NCBI GenBank assembly: GCA_023078685.1
Contig: JALGAS010000002.1
Location: 1,426,001-1,490,000 of the forward strand
Source: Neopestalotiopsis rosae
Taxonomy: Eukaryota; Ascomycota; Sordariomycetes; Amphisphaeriales; Sporocadaceae
Direction of reading: 5' to 3'
DNA: 64,000 bases
The notes under the pieces were generated by a model. It searched no databases. It was not told where the DNA came from and saw nothing but the letters and a program-made list of their open reading frames with translations. Both the position numbers and the translations under genes were made by a program. Shown in pieces: positions 22,903-35,100 of the stretch (position 1 is its first letter; each line of letters starts with the position of its first letter).

Positions 22903-24587
22903 TATGATTTGTTGTTCTGCGCTCTTGTTTGCTCCGCTCGGCAGTCGTGGATTATGACTCGGGTTGAGTATCCTATTAGGCGCCCCGTACGGACACGGCT
23001 ATAGCGGCCCGCCCGGCTCAGAAATCTCAAATTACCACCCAAGACATTGAAAAACGGGACGATGAGTAGATCGAAAACTTTAGGAATGCAAGTGTCGCGT
23101 GAGAAATGGTGTAGTTGTCCAGATTCTACGGGATGAACAAATGGTCAGGCTTTACAAGAATACGAGGAGAGTGAGCAAAGCAGCAGAAAGAAGCAAGATC
23201 GGCATGGAGGGTTATGTACAGTAGGTAAGAAAGAAAGCAAATAAGCAGCAGCAACATAAAAATGCAGATGTTGTGCATTAATAGGGAGCGCCGGGCACCC
23301 CGGCACGCAAAGGAAAGCCCACAGCCTTGAATGGCAGCGGCCCATCCCAATCGACAAAGGCAACAGCTAAGTAACCTGGGCAGACAGGGCCCTTTTTTTC
23401 TTTTTGGTCCAATCTTAAGCCATGCCGGGCAGCGTGCAACGAACATCGGACGCCAACAAGCGTGCCGCCCTCGCCCTTTCGTGGTGGGCAGGGATGTATT
23501 GCGCCAGCTGACCAGGTGCCGGTTGGGGGAAAGAGAATGTGTGCGAGAGATAGAGGGAAGGACGCTTCAGTTGAGGTGCATAATCACGATCGAGGGGCAC
23601 CTTCGGGCAAGGCTTAGTCTCTTACTGAACAGATTGTAACTTCCAACCTAGGCAGGATGATGACTGAATCTAGTTGGTTGGTTGGCTTTGTTGAAGAAAT
23701 CCCCAATGGCACAGTGTTCTCATTTATTCCGGATGATCTGCCGATTGCACAGTCTAAGAGAAGTTGGCCTCGACGGCACTCGTCAGAGAAGAAGATGAGT
23801 AGGTAGTGGTGTGGACTAGGGAGATCTGGTCTCGAATACTCGGCCGTCGATAATCACCTGCAGGCTTCTGGGGAATTCTTGGGCGCGCGTCCTGTCCATC
23901 GGAAGCTTACCGAGCTCGTCTGTCCGCAATAAAAACGTGGGAGCAGATTCGATTAGCTGCACTAGCTGCATGGTCCCTGACTACCCTTGAACTCAAAGGA
24001 ATACTATTTCCAATAATATTTCCATTGCAGTGGGCAGGCAAGTGATTAAACTCTTGGCTAGTTCAACGGGGCATTCCTCTAACGGTTTCTCTCCGGCGTC
24101 TCTTGTCCACCTCTAGTGAATTTGAGCTGTGTGGATTCATTGCAACTGTTCGAGGCTGCATCAATGAACCCGAGGGATCTTTTGGCCATGTCTGGCATGT
24201 CCAGCCCATGCCGTGAGATCCTTGAGGTGACCATGTATATGCTTGCAGGCGGAGGGGTTGTTCCAAGCTCGGTCATAACAGGTAACTCCTAATTATGGTA
24301 TAATCCTCGGCTCCGCAGGCATGCAGTTTGATGCATGATGTTGATATTCGGCGAGCAACGCTAAGCTTGTTTCTTTCTAGTCGACGTTATAAGTCAACCT
24401 CGGAGAGCCTCACGCTGCTGAACGGGATACTGCCTAGACATCTTGCAGAGAGATTCTGCGAAAGGAAAAGAAAAGTCAATATAGATGACCAGTTGAATTC
24501 TGCTATTCCTGCGTATTTTCAGCCGTTGCCATCCTCTTTGACTGCCTGTACCGTTGATGTTGGCGTCAGCCCCAGATTCTGTACTAG
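22903..24587. promoter_or_regulatory. Upstream region of the phosphate permease gene
   Basis: 1.7 kb. The first several hundred bases should hold the permease promoter and leader. One CACGTT (read on the minus strand at about 23933-23938) lies roughly 1 kb upstream, too weak and far to call a PHO regulatory site. Short overlapping ORFs are present; none is supported. Confidence 0.4.
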
Positions 24588-25025
24588 ATGGCTCGATTAT
24601 TCGAACAGCCCCTAGATCCCCGTTCGACCAATCAGATCGCAGCATTCAACAACGTGCTCGAGCAACACGTCCACATAGAAAGCGACTGGCTTACCGAAAT
24701 ACTCTCCCAGGTACCATTCGCTGCCGAATTGAGCAGACAAGACCGTCCTATCGGATTCCAACATGCTTGCAACGATAGACCGACATGTGTTTCAGTAATC
24801 CTTGGCCCACCGGGGCTGACTTTGCCCTGCTTTTATTATCATGCGGTCATGGAGGCAGCGAGTATATTGCATCAACGCCTCTTTTTATCTTCTCTCATCT
24901 CCGAATGTAATACTGAGGGTCCGCGCCCCCAATTGCCTTTCGAGTATCGCTGTATCATAGATGCACAGACATGCCATCGGGACATGCAGGACGCGTGGCG
25001 TATACAGCTGAATCAACAACGTTGA
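24588..25025 (+). CDS. Possible small protein of unknown function, 145 codons
   Basis: An ATG-initiated frame of 145 codons with mixed, protein-like composition (MARLFEQPLDPRSTNQ; SVILGPPGLTLPCFYYH) and no low-complexity bias. No domain, signal peptide or membrane segment stands out, and no clear intron was found. It lies between the phosphate permease and MET2 genes. It may be a genuine small gene, an exon of a larger one or chance; composition alone supports it. Confidence 0.28.
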   Translation: MARLFEQPLDPRSTNQIAAFNNVLEQHVHIESDWLTEILSQVPFAAELSRQDRPIGFQHACNDRPTCVSVILGPPGLTLPCFYYHAVMEAASILHQRLFLSSLISECNTEGPRPQLPFEYRCIIDAQTCHRDMQDAWRIQLNQQR

Positions 25026-25745
25026 TGATAGAGCTCGGTCCTGCAGAGACGTTGCGTCAAACCTGCCATTGACTTGATCGCCGATGTCCAGACCTCGCTT
25101 GGCAGGACTTGTTGACAAGGAAACATAAGATCTTTTCACGTGAATTCGTGTTCATGATCGAGGGGTAGGCGATATGTATATACAATAGTAGCAGTCGCCA
25201 TAACCGACTACGCTCCTAATAATCTAAAAGTCACAGAAGTAGTCATTGCTTCCTTTTAGCTGACATTGGGACCATGAATTCTAATACTTGTTTAATGATG
25301 CTCCGAAGTCGCGATTCCATTTGCGTTGCAAGCTGACATGATGTCCCAAGGTCTATCTTAACGATTGCATCGCTTCAAATCAAAATTGTGAAGATGGTAA
25401 AGCCACCTGATAGTATACCTGGTCACTGACAAGGAAGGACTTCAACACAGTATAATAATGAAGGGCTGACTGTAACTCTGAGGAAAAGCATGACATGTCT
25501 TGAGTCTATTCGTACAGTGTTTATCTTGTTGGCACTGTAGTCAAATCAACAGTATTTGGCTCGACGCTAAGAATTTCGCATTGTTCAACATTGACATCAA
25601 CGATATCCAAAAACACGATACAGTTCTTTTCAACGAGTCTTAGCATCCCGAACCCTCACCCTCAGATAATTTTTTTCATCTCAACCACGAATTTACAAGT
25701 CTAATCACACACCCCATTAAATTATCTTCGCAGCAGCAGCCCGTC
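25026..25745. other. AT-rich intergenic stretch
   Basis: About 720 bases, AT-rich, with no supportable gene. Its last 100 bases are CA/CT-rich and could be the leader of the 61-codon ORF at 25746. Confidence 0.4.
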
Positions 25746-25931
25746 ATGGAATCCTTCGCCCTGGCCGCAACCCATTCCGGCGCCATAAATCATATTCACA
25801 CGCTTCAGATTGGCCCGACAGCTACCGGAGTCGCGAGGGAGGCCCGCATCGCCGTCACCGTCATCGTGATCGGCTGGGTTGCGGTGACGTGCATAAAGAA
25901 CTTCTTCGGCCGAGAGAGGAGGTTGGCATAA
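25746..25931 (+). CDS. Small single-pass membrane protein candidate, 61 residues
   Basis: An ATG in good context (CCGTCATGG) opens a 61-codon frame. Its GC content and codon use stand out from the AT-rich flanks. The second half has one clear membrane segment (IAVTVIVIGWVAVTCI, about residues 35-50) followed by a basic end (KNFFGRERRLA), suggesting an N-outside, C-cytosolic (or matrix) tail-anchored topology by the positive-inside rule. The layout recalls small organelle subunits, but none was recognised by sequence. The alternative is a chance ORF; the compositional contrast and a CT-rich leader ending in CAG repeats argue against that. Confidence 0.45.
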   Translation: MESFALAATHSGAINHIHTLQIGPTATGVAREARIAVTVIVIGWVAVTCIKNFFGRERRLA

Positions 25932-26339
25932 GCAGCAGAAAAAAACCCTGACGATTTCTTTCTTTACATTCTTCGCCTCCACCAGTCAGCGACAGACCTG
26001 AAACATCGAAGAACGCAAAATAGAATTTGGCCGTAGGTTGATTGATGCATAGTGGGCAACGCTGCCGACAGCGTCACTAGGATCGTGTTGATGGAATGTC
26101 ATAATCAAAGCAAACAAGCTAGCAATGGAGGACAAATGAATGATGTTTAGTATTGTAATTGATCAATGTGTATAATAATTGGCCAATAAAAGGTTCCACC
26201 TGTCCACCGCCCACAACTTGCATTTCGATTGTATCAGACTTTCTAAACTCCTTTCTCCCTTCAAGTTGATTGAAGAGGAGTACAATAATGCTAATATAAG
26301 CACATTCCAAAGCCAATACTTTCTAGCCCATGGTCTAAT
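25932..26339. other. 3' flanks of the small ORF and MET2
   Basis: About 400 AT-rich bases between converging ends, with several AATAAT/ATAATT signals. Nothing else seen. Confidence 0.45.
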
Positions 26340-27926
26340 CTACCACGCTGTAATATCTTCAACCTCTGCTTCGCCAAAAACGCTAGACTTGGTCATCTGT
26401 CCCACAGAAGCAGCCTCTACAACATCGCCCTCCTTTTCCATGATATCAGGAAGGACCTCTTGAAGGAAGTCCAGAATGTACTTGTTCACCTGCTCAAACT
26501 GCAGTAAGAAAGCGTCATGGCCTTCCTGACTGACGATTTCCTTCAATCTGGAGTTCTTGATGTGCTGCGCAATTTCCTGCTGCTCCGCAAAAGTGAACAA
26601 TCCATCACTTTCAATGCCAAGAACAAGCGTGGGTTGCTCAATGAGAGCCAAGGCTTCGGGGACAGAGTCCGCGCGGTATCTCGAGACATCGTGAGTATCG
26701 AGCTTTCGCGTGATGGCAATGTAACAGTTGCTATCGAAGCGCTTGACAAACTTTTGTCCTTGATAGCGCAGGTATGACTGTGCAGAGAAGTATGTCGTGG
26801 TAGGGGGCCTATCGCCACCCGTCAGGCTCTCCTTGGGACCCGAGAATTGAGGATCCGCTGATGCGACTGCAGCACTAGGTGCTTCATCGGGCTTGGTTGC
26901 CTCTGCTTTAATCTGACTTGCAAAGCTACTAGAACGAGACACAGAAGATCTAGTCACCTTGTGCCCATCATTGTGGATGTGAAAGTGAGTCTCCGATGGT
27001 GTGGTAGATCTTGAGTTCTCCGAAATGGTTTGCTTTCTTGCCGGGTCGGGTATGTTGCGACCGAAACGCGCCTCAAAGGAGTTTCTGCTTCGGTAGGTGA
27101 GAAGCGCGGACATGCGAGCCGCGCCGAGACCCGTGACTGGCTGATCCTCGAGCGTGTAGTAGCCATCGTCGTACTTGGGATCAGCATAAATGCTCTGACG
27201 CTGAGCCTCGCCCCAACTGATGCACCAAGCACTGTGACGGCTCGACGTTGCGATCGGTACAATGCAACGAACATAGTCCTTGCCGAAATATGCCCATTCA
27301 AGGACGAGCATTCCGCCCATGGAACCGCCAATCACGGCGGCAACCTGGCGAACGCCAAGATCATCAAGCAGCAGTTTGTGCAGACTGTTTAGGATTAGGA
27401 TGGATTTTTCTATGTCTTCGTATGATTCAATACTTACTTGACATCGTCTCGAATTGTAGTCAATGGGAACTCTGGGCCATATCTCTCATTGGCAGGGTTG
27501 CCATCCTTGGCTGTCACAGGACTGGCAGTGCCGTACGGACTACCCAAGCTGTTCATGCAAACAATGAAGAATCTCGAGGTGTCAAAGGCCCGTCCAGGAC
27601 CACCGAGAAGTGGTCCCCACCAATCACTGACGTCGGCACTTCCCGTCAAGGCGTGGCATATGACCATGGCATTGTCACGGTTGGGTGAGAGTTTACCACG
27701 AGTAGTGTAGGCAAGAGGCACATTTTCGAGAGTGACGCCCGATTCCAATGTGAAAGAAGGGATAACAGCAATCTCCTGGTCTGGGATCAAGGCTGCGAAC
27801 GGGTTCTCAGGCTGTTGCCGCGATCTTTCTTGCAGGTATTCAGTCACCATTCACTTTTGGGTAGATGGATAAACTCATGAACTGACCGTATCTGGGTTTG
27901 CTAGTAGCACCGTTTTCGGCAGCCAT
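26340..27926 (-). CDS. MET2: Homoserine O-acetyltransferase
   Basis: Three exons, 27926-27887, 27828-27438 and 27384-26340, give 491 residues; introns are 58 and 53 bp. The enzyme transfers acetyl from acetyl-CoA to homoserine, the entry to fungal methionine synthesis, in the cytosol. It is an alpha/beta-hydrolase fold with a visible triad: nucleophile S165 in GGSMGG, D404 in ESDGLF and H433 in EGHDAF. Family marks PSFTLESG and HALTGSADVSDWWGP are intact. An insertion of about 85 Ser-rich residues before YLRYQGQKF is typical of fungal enzymes. The start is inferred: MAAENGATSKPRY spliced to ERSRQQPENPF matches the expected N-terminus. An unspliced start at 27850 (MVTEYLQERS) is the alternative. 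The gene is divergent from THO2. Sulfur control is expected, but no clear site is seen. Confidence 0.94.
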
Positions 27927-29025
27927 TTTGCGATTGTGGTGGTAAGGCTCGGATGCCTTGTGTGAAAATCTTTCAGATATTGCTTAGTGAGAGCTATTGC
28001 CAAGACTGAGAATGATCGAGGCTTGAGAAATGATGAAGAAACGAGCAAAGGATGTATCGATGCAAGATTATTCCAGGTCTAGAGTTTTATCTCTATCAAA
28101 TGTAGTCATTAATCCGTGCCCCTCTGTATGACTCTTGGATGGTATTAATGGGAAGCCGCCAACCGATTTTTGGCTTACCTAAGTCCGAGCAACGGCCGGC
28201 TGTTTCCCGGCATTCGGTACAAGTACAGGCTACTGAGGCGCTGAGCCAAGTGCTGGCACATGATGGAGTAGACAAAACTTTAGGCCTTATCATCGGTGCA
28301 GCCCCGCTAGCCCCAAAGCGAGAGTCGGCATAGCGGGTCCTGTGTTGACGCCCTGACGCATGTCTGGCTGCTGGCTGCTAGCACTTACTCCGTAGCCTTG
28401 GACCTTGGGGGAAGACCCGTGCGTGGTCTTTTCTTTGACGAAAGGCTGAGCTGACTGACCATCGCAAGCAGCGACCTCCAAACTCCAGTTAAATCTAGGT
28501 ACGCGAAAGCTTGGACGCGATCTCGAACTCCAGCTTCTTTGTCTGACAGCAAACGCTTCAAACGGACTGCAATTTTGTGGCAGCTTTCAAACTGCGCACC
28601 TTTTCAATTCTTCGAAGTCGACTGATGCACTGCTGCATCATTTGAACCACAACCTTTCCTCTCTTCTACGCGTCTCCCGCAGCTTCGCCATTCCTTCAAC
28701 GGTCTCGACCCTGCCCGTCTCACCCGACGCTTGCAACGGCAGTCATTGAATATTTCCTCTGTCGCCTCGTCGCATCGCCTCAAATCGCACAACGATTCGA
28801 ATTTTCAAGGCAAACGACTACGCAAATTGATTTCGGCATCATTGCCAGCGCTTTCTCTACCAATGCGACACTCAGCGGTACCCTGTTAAAGCCCAGTTGC
28901 GAAGCTTCGGGCTGCTGCACTCGTCTCGATATTCCGGCCAGCCATAGGCTCCAGCCGCGACGACGACAAGACGCTTCCGTCGACCCCGAACCCACCGACG
29001 AGCACAAATCCTTCGTCCCCCACTC
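27927..29025. promoter_or_regulatory. Divergent MET2/THO2 promoter region
   Basis: 1.1 kb between the MET2 start and the putative THO2 leader intron. From about 28500 the + strand is CT-rich, in keeping with a transcribed THO2 leader. Overlapping ORFs on the minus strand at 28604-29193 lack any domain. No specific regulator site is claimed. Confidence 0.42.
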
Positions 29026-29080
29026 GTATGTCGCCCGACCTTTGAATATGTCTGGATTCATGATGACCAACACTTTACAG
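29026..29080 (+). other. Probable 5'-leader intron of THO2
   Basis: GTATGT donor at 29026, a CATGATGACC-type branch region and a TTTACAG acceptor ending 29080 bound 55 bases, just 20 bases before the THO2 ATG. Length and signals match the other introns in the window. Transcript data are needed to show it is used. Confidence 0.5.
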
Positions 29081-29100
29081 TCCTGTTGGAGCTGGCCAAG

Positions 29101-32100
29101 ATGCCTCCCAAGCGCAAGAGGAACGACGTGAGCGAAGGAGGAGCTGGGCGTCCATCCCCACATCGCCCATCCGACACAAACATGGCTCAGCAAGAACGGG
29201 ACAACTCAGATAACCGTCGCCGATCTGGCGCTGGTGGCCGCAACAACAGAGGCCGGAATAATGAGCGGCGGCCTTCTTTCAATAATTCCAACAACCGCGG
29301 TCCCATTTCACCGACCTCGACGCGCCCTCCCAGCTCTTCCTCGCAGATCTCGCATCCGCCGCCTAGTCTGCCCACCCCAACGATGGTAGGCACCACAGTA
29401 CCACAGCCGCCTCGACCACGTTCAGCGCCTCTACCGACCAAATACAGCTACGCCGTCCTGACTGATGCGCGACTGGAAGCTTGGCAACAATCCGGACGTC
29501 AAGAAGTCGTGCAGCATGGCATCGCGTCGAGAGATGACGAAGACATTGAGGAAGTGTCGACGATATCTCAGGAATTCGCTCGAGCTGTACTTGAGAATCG
29601 TCTCGACCCTGTCGATGCCGGTGCTTGCATGAAGGAAATCCTCGGCCCAGATCCCGGAAACGAAGACGATAGAACGAGTTGTGAGTTTGATGCTCATAGT
29701 ATGTTCGCGGATAGTATCTCCGTCTTCGTGGACACTGGTGGCGAGCATGATCGAAACAAAGGTATCATCAACCCTCTACTGACAGCAGACTTCCGGGATT
29801 TCGTGTTCTCAACTGGTATCTCCGCCAAGTTGCTACGACAAGTCTTGGATGTCCAAGTCGTGGAGGAACTTGGCCTCACCAAGGGCACATTCTCCAAGAT
29901 GAGAACACGCCACGCCACAAACTCACTCTACCGACAGTCTAACTACAACCTTTTGCGTGAGGAATCGGAAGGTTTCGCCAAGCTCATCACAGAGCTCTAC
30001 TCGACAGCCCATGCAATGAACCAGGAACAGCTCACAAAGGAACAGGTGGAGGCTGGGTTTGAACGTGTCAAGGGTCTCATTGGCACCTTTGACCTTGACG
30101 TAGGCAGAGTTTTAGATATCGTCTTTGATGTCTTTGCCTCGACTATGATGAGAACATATCGCTATTTCACAATGTTCCTCAGAGTCAGCTCGTGGTGGCC
30201 TCGAGAGCAAAGTCTTCGGTATGATCCTGTACGGACCGGAGGCTTGCCGAGATGGGCTTTACCTGGAGCCGCATTTCTACCTAGCTTCGAGGAGCAGGCC
30301 GCCATGGATGAACAACGACAACTTCGAGATGTAGCCTTCTGGGACAGAGCTCGCGAGATTCATCTGGACGCATTCTTCGAACTTGGAGGAAGGCGAGCCG
30401 GTGAAGCGGAACTCGAAGCATTCTCCGCTTTTGCAAAGTCTGCCACATCCAAAGATCACTCAATCGATCCCGTTGAGTGGGTTGAGACCACAAAGACATT
30501 ACCGCCACCTGGAAATCGGGTCGCTGCACAGCTCTACGGGTTTAAGCTTCAATACTTCATATCCCAAGCTCGGGATAAGGAAGACACCATACCAGCCAAT
30601 CTTTTTTTCCTGGCGGCATACCTAGTCAAGATTGGTTTTATTTCCCTACCTGACTTGTATGCACATATTTGGCCTGATGACGACAAGATGGACGACGTGA
30701 AGGAGAAGCGTGCCCAAGAGCTCGAAGAAAAGGAGAAGAAGGACAGGCAAGGCGCCGAGCCCAATGCTCTCCTGAAAGCAGGAGCCTTGCCAGACGACAC
30801 TGCTACGACTGCACCTACAACGCGCACACGAGAGGCAACTGCTGCCAAATCTGATGCCAACCAGAAAGACACCCCCGGCAATGATAACAGCCCCAATGAA
30901 ACTCTTCCTGAGCCAAAGGAAGTTCTGAAGGTCGACTTGCTCAACCACCTTCTGCTCGTGGGCGCCATTCCAGAGGCTCTTTTCATTCTCGGCCGTATCA
31001 ATTGGCTAACTGATGCCTACCCCGACGAAGTCATTGCACCCATCAACAGAATCCTCCTGTACTCTATCGATAAAGTATACCGTGAGACTCTTCCCAAAGC
31101 GACGGACTCTGTCGTTGTTGATGTGGCAAAGAAGGATCTCGCTCCGGATCACGCCATGCCCAAAGGCACACTGAAACTTATTGATCGACCTTTGCCCAAA
31201 GCCCTGAAATGGCCATTTGCCGATGGAAGTGCGAAAAACGTGCGTTACGAACACTATTTGAAAGAATGGACGGACAATGTGCCGATATGCCAAACAGTCC
31301 ACGACGTTTTCACATTGTGTGGTACACTTCTCAATGTCTCTGGCGTTCAGATTGGCAAATCTCACACTCTCCTCAAGAAACTGGCCGCAATTGGTGCCAA
31401 GAGCCTTGGGGAGGACAAGTCACCCCAGAACCTTGCCAGATGGCGCGATCTACTCAAGCGTACAATATTCCCTGCGTTGAACTTGACTACTAGTAACGTC
31501 GACGTGGTCAACTCGGTGTGGAGTCTTCTCAGATATTTCCCGGTGGACGTACGCTACAACATGTATGCTGAGTGCTACGAAGGTCAGATCTCCAGGCTCC
31601 CGGCAATGGCAAAAGCTTTCAAGTACGCGCGTCTCGACACCTTGTCCGTACTGAAGCGGCTGTCCAAGGAGAATCTTGCCAAGTCTGCTAAATCCATGGC
31701 CAAGGTCGCGCTGTTCTCTCCCGGTGTCGTTTGTAAAGTCGCCTTGGATCAAATTGAAGCGTACAGCAATCTCATCGAGGCATTCGTTGAGTGCACTCGT
31801 TACTTTACGGATTTGGGCTACGACGTGCTTGTCTGGTCGCTGATGAGCTCGCTTGGTGGCAAGCAACGAAGCAGAACCCAAGAAGGATCTGTACTTCTCA
31901 CCAGCAGATGGCTGCAGGCTTTATCCAAGTTCTCCGGCAAGGTCTTCCGCCGCTACTCCAACATGGACCCTACTCCCGTCATTCAATACGTGAATGACCA
32001 ACTTGCCCGAGGCAACTCGACTGATCTAATCATCCTAAGAGAATTCATCACGTCTATGGGTGGTATCGTGTCGGATGTCGATTTCACAGACACGCAACTC

Positions 32101-35100
32101 GCTGCTCTGACTGGAGGAGAGGAATTGCGTAAGCAAACATTCATCAACCTCGGCGATAAGCGATTTGAGTCTGGAAAAAGTGCATCGCGTCTCATGCAAG
32201 CTCTGGTTCACACCAAGCTTGCGCCTCGCCTCTTGACAAATATTGCGCAGTACAGGCAATCCGCCATCTACAACCTCCCGGAAGACGAGACGCACATCAA
32301 GTATATTGCATCAGTCATTGATGACTCTCAGCAAGCACTCGTGCAGTTTGTTGAACTGCTAAGAAGCAACCTGACGCCTGAGCAATTTGACGAACTTGTT
32401 CCCAGCATACCTCGTCTGCTGAAAGACTTTGGCATGGATCCCAGTCTTGCCTTCCTAATTGGCCGCGTCAGTCTGGCTTACTATCTGACTGGCCCGGGCG
32501 CTACTGCCGCCAAAGGCATGAGGCTCATGGGAAACAACGAAGCTACGCCGGATGCCGAAGGTGATGTGGACATGGATGGCAAAGGAGCAGATGCGACTCC
32601 ACAAATGGCTGGCGCAACCGCAGGTGGCGACGACAACATGGCGGTCGATGAGCCTGAATCTAATGGCACCCCTACTGCCGACGGACCTCAAGCTGCAACG
32701 AATGCTCGTAGGCCGGACCATTTCTCAGAGGTACTTCGCCCTATTGTCAGCGCAGTCCAAGAACTTCTCCCTCCAGCCATCTGGGAGTTCATCAGCCCTG
32801 ACTTCTATGTCCTCTTCTGGTCATTGCAAACTGGCGATCTTGGTATTCCGGCAAGCAGTTACAACGCCGAGTCTCTCCGCCTGCAGAAAGAACAGGACTT
32901 TATCAAGAAGGACCGAAGCGACATGAGCAGACAGGGTCGTGCAAAGGCGGAACAGCGTAAGGCCGAAATTACGCAGCTCGCATCAAAGTTGGGCTCGGAG
33001 GCTACTCAATGTCAAGAAAGAGTGAGCAAGACAAAGATGTTGCTTCTTAAATCGGCTTCATCTTGGATGCCTTCTTCGATGTCGAGCACGCCTGAAGCAG
33101 CAGACATCTTGATCGAAGACTGTATCATGCCGCGAGTCATGCTCGGTCCCAGCGATGCAGACTTTTGCTTCAAGATGATCAAGTTCATGCACGACAACCA
33201 AGTCGCCAATTTCAACATTCTGGTTTTGTATGATCGCCTCTTCACTGTCAATAGATTGAGGTCCCTTATATTCGGCTGTACTGTGCGAGAAGCCGAGTTC
33301 CTAGGACGTCTCATCAAGCACGTCCTTGGAGACTTGTCAAGATGGCATTCGAGTAAAAATCTCTTTGAAAAAGAAGCGACCCGGCAAGGGAAACATCCGG
33401 CATTCGCTGCTGCTTCTGTGGAAGGCAAAGATGCGCCAACGTCCATGGACCATGGTCACTTCAAAGATCAGCTTTGGTCGTGGCACCGCAACCTGGCCGC
33501 AACTTTGAAAGCTTGTCTTCAGGGGACAGAGTGGCTTCACATTCGTAACGCAATTACGGTACTCAAGGCAGTCCTGGATTACTTCCCGGCTGTTACTTTC
33601 CATGGCAAGCAGTTCCTCCAGACTTTGCAGCAGATTGCCCAACGCGAAGCTGCAACGAAGAATGATGATGACGGACAGAATCACCGTGTTGATCTCTCCG
33701 TCACAGCCAACACTGCAGCTTCTGCTCTGAAGAGATTTGAATCCAAGTGGGTGATTGTGCAGTCATTCCGTCCAAATCTCGTAAGTTCTCCCCTGATCTT
33801 CTTCAACACAAACAATAGTCAACTAACACATCTGCAGGCTGGTGATTCTACCGATGACAAAGCTGCCGAGGCAGTCAAGATTTCAAAGCAGTCTCAACTA
33901 CGGCCAGGTGCAGCAGAATTCAAACCTCAACTATCCACGGGCGGTGCTCGGGGCAAGACCACGGCTGATGATGAGGACGGTGAGGTACAGGACAGCAAGG
34001 GCCTTAACGCATCTGGCACTACAGCAAACGCTCACAGAAAGGACTCGGAGACCGATTCGCCAGCCAATACACAAAGATCAGGTGCTCTCCCACTACGGTC
34101 CGAGCTTGGGAAAAACTCAAGTCGCCCATCGACACCACCAGTCCGGTCAAGCAACCCTAGTCCAGCCCCCAATGGCGGTCGACGTGAAGCTTCCCGGCTG
34201 TCTGGTCTGGCGTCATTGCCGCCCCCGCCAGGCTTGCCAAGCAGACCAGACGTACCTATTCCAGGTCATTTCAACCAAGATGAGCGTGGTCATATCCGTA
34301 TGTCGGAGCAGAATCACGCACGCGAAGCACGAGATCAAAGAGAAGCTCGACCACATAGGGAGTCGCGCGAGTCGAAAGAGGGCCGAGAGGGCAGAGATAG
34401 CCGCCCCGCAGAGGCTGCAAGATCATCACGAGGAAGGGAGTCATACGGCGCTGATCGACGCTCTGGCGAAGTGCCTTCGAAGGAGCCCAGTCGTTCCGAA
34501 CGAGAACGACCTATGCGATCAGAATCATCAACCCGCTGGGATCCCTCTGCTGGTGAAAGGGACAGTCGACACACCAGAGATCGTGCATCCTCGGCCACTG
34601 GTGCACGCTCTGGCGATTCAAGCCGCCCTCCTCGAGATCCACAAGCGGACACACATGCGATGCCACCACCCGCTCAGCCCGACGGCCAAGGACCGACGGT
34701 CAATCCGGAAAGAGCACGCCTGATTAATGCCAATGAGGACGGCAAGAGACCGAGCAACGCATCTTCAGAGATCATGAACCCTGCTCGAGCAGCAATCATC
34801 AACGACAGCAGATCAAGTGGTCGTTCTAGAGATGACAGCCGCGACCGTGGTGGCCGTCCTTCCTCACCCTCGCGTAGAGAAAAGCAAGAGGCCAGGTCGA
34901 GTGACACCAATCGCGAAGAACGCGGCGACAGGCACCGCTTTGAACAGGGTCGTATGGGTCGCAACGAGCCTTCAGTCCCGTCTGGACCCAGAGGTGAGCG
35001 TGACCTTGATCGGGCTGGTGCAGACCGACGTGACCACAACCCATTCGCGGCCTCGGGAGGCACGCGCGGCGATTCTGAACACGTCAAGTCGAGTCAGCAA

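Noticed and set aside
23933..23938. CACGTT as a PHO-type site for the phosphate permease
   Set aside because: Single weak variant about 1 kb upstream; no CACGTG near the start.
27434..27850. Alternative unspliced start MVTEYLQ for MET2
   Set aside because: It begins inside a good GTCAGT...CAAG intron; the spliced start gives the expected N-terminus. Kept as an alternative only.
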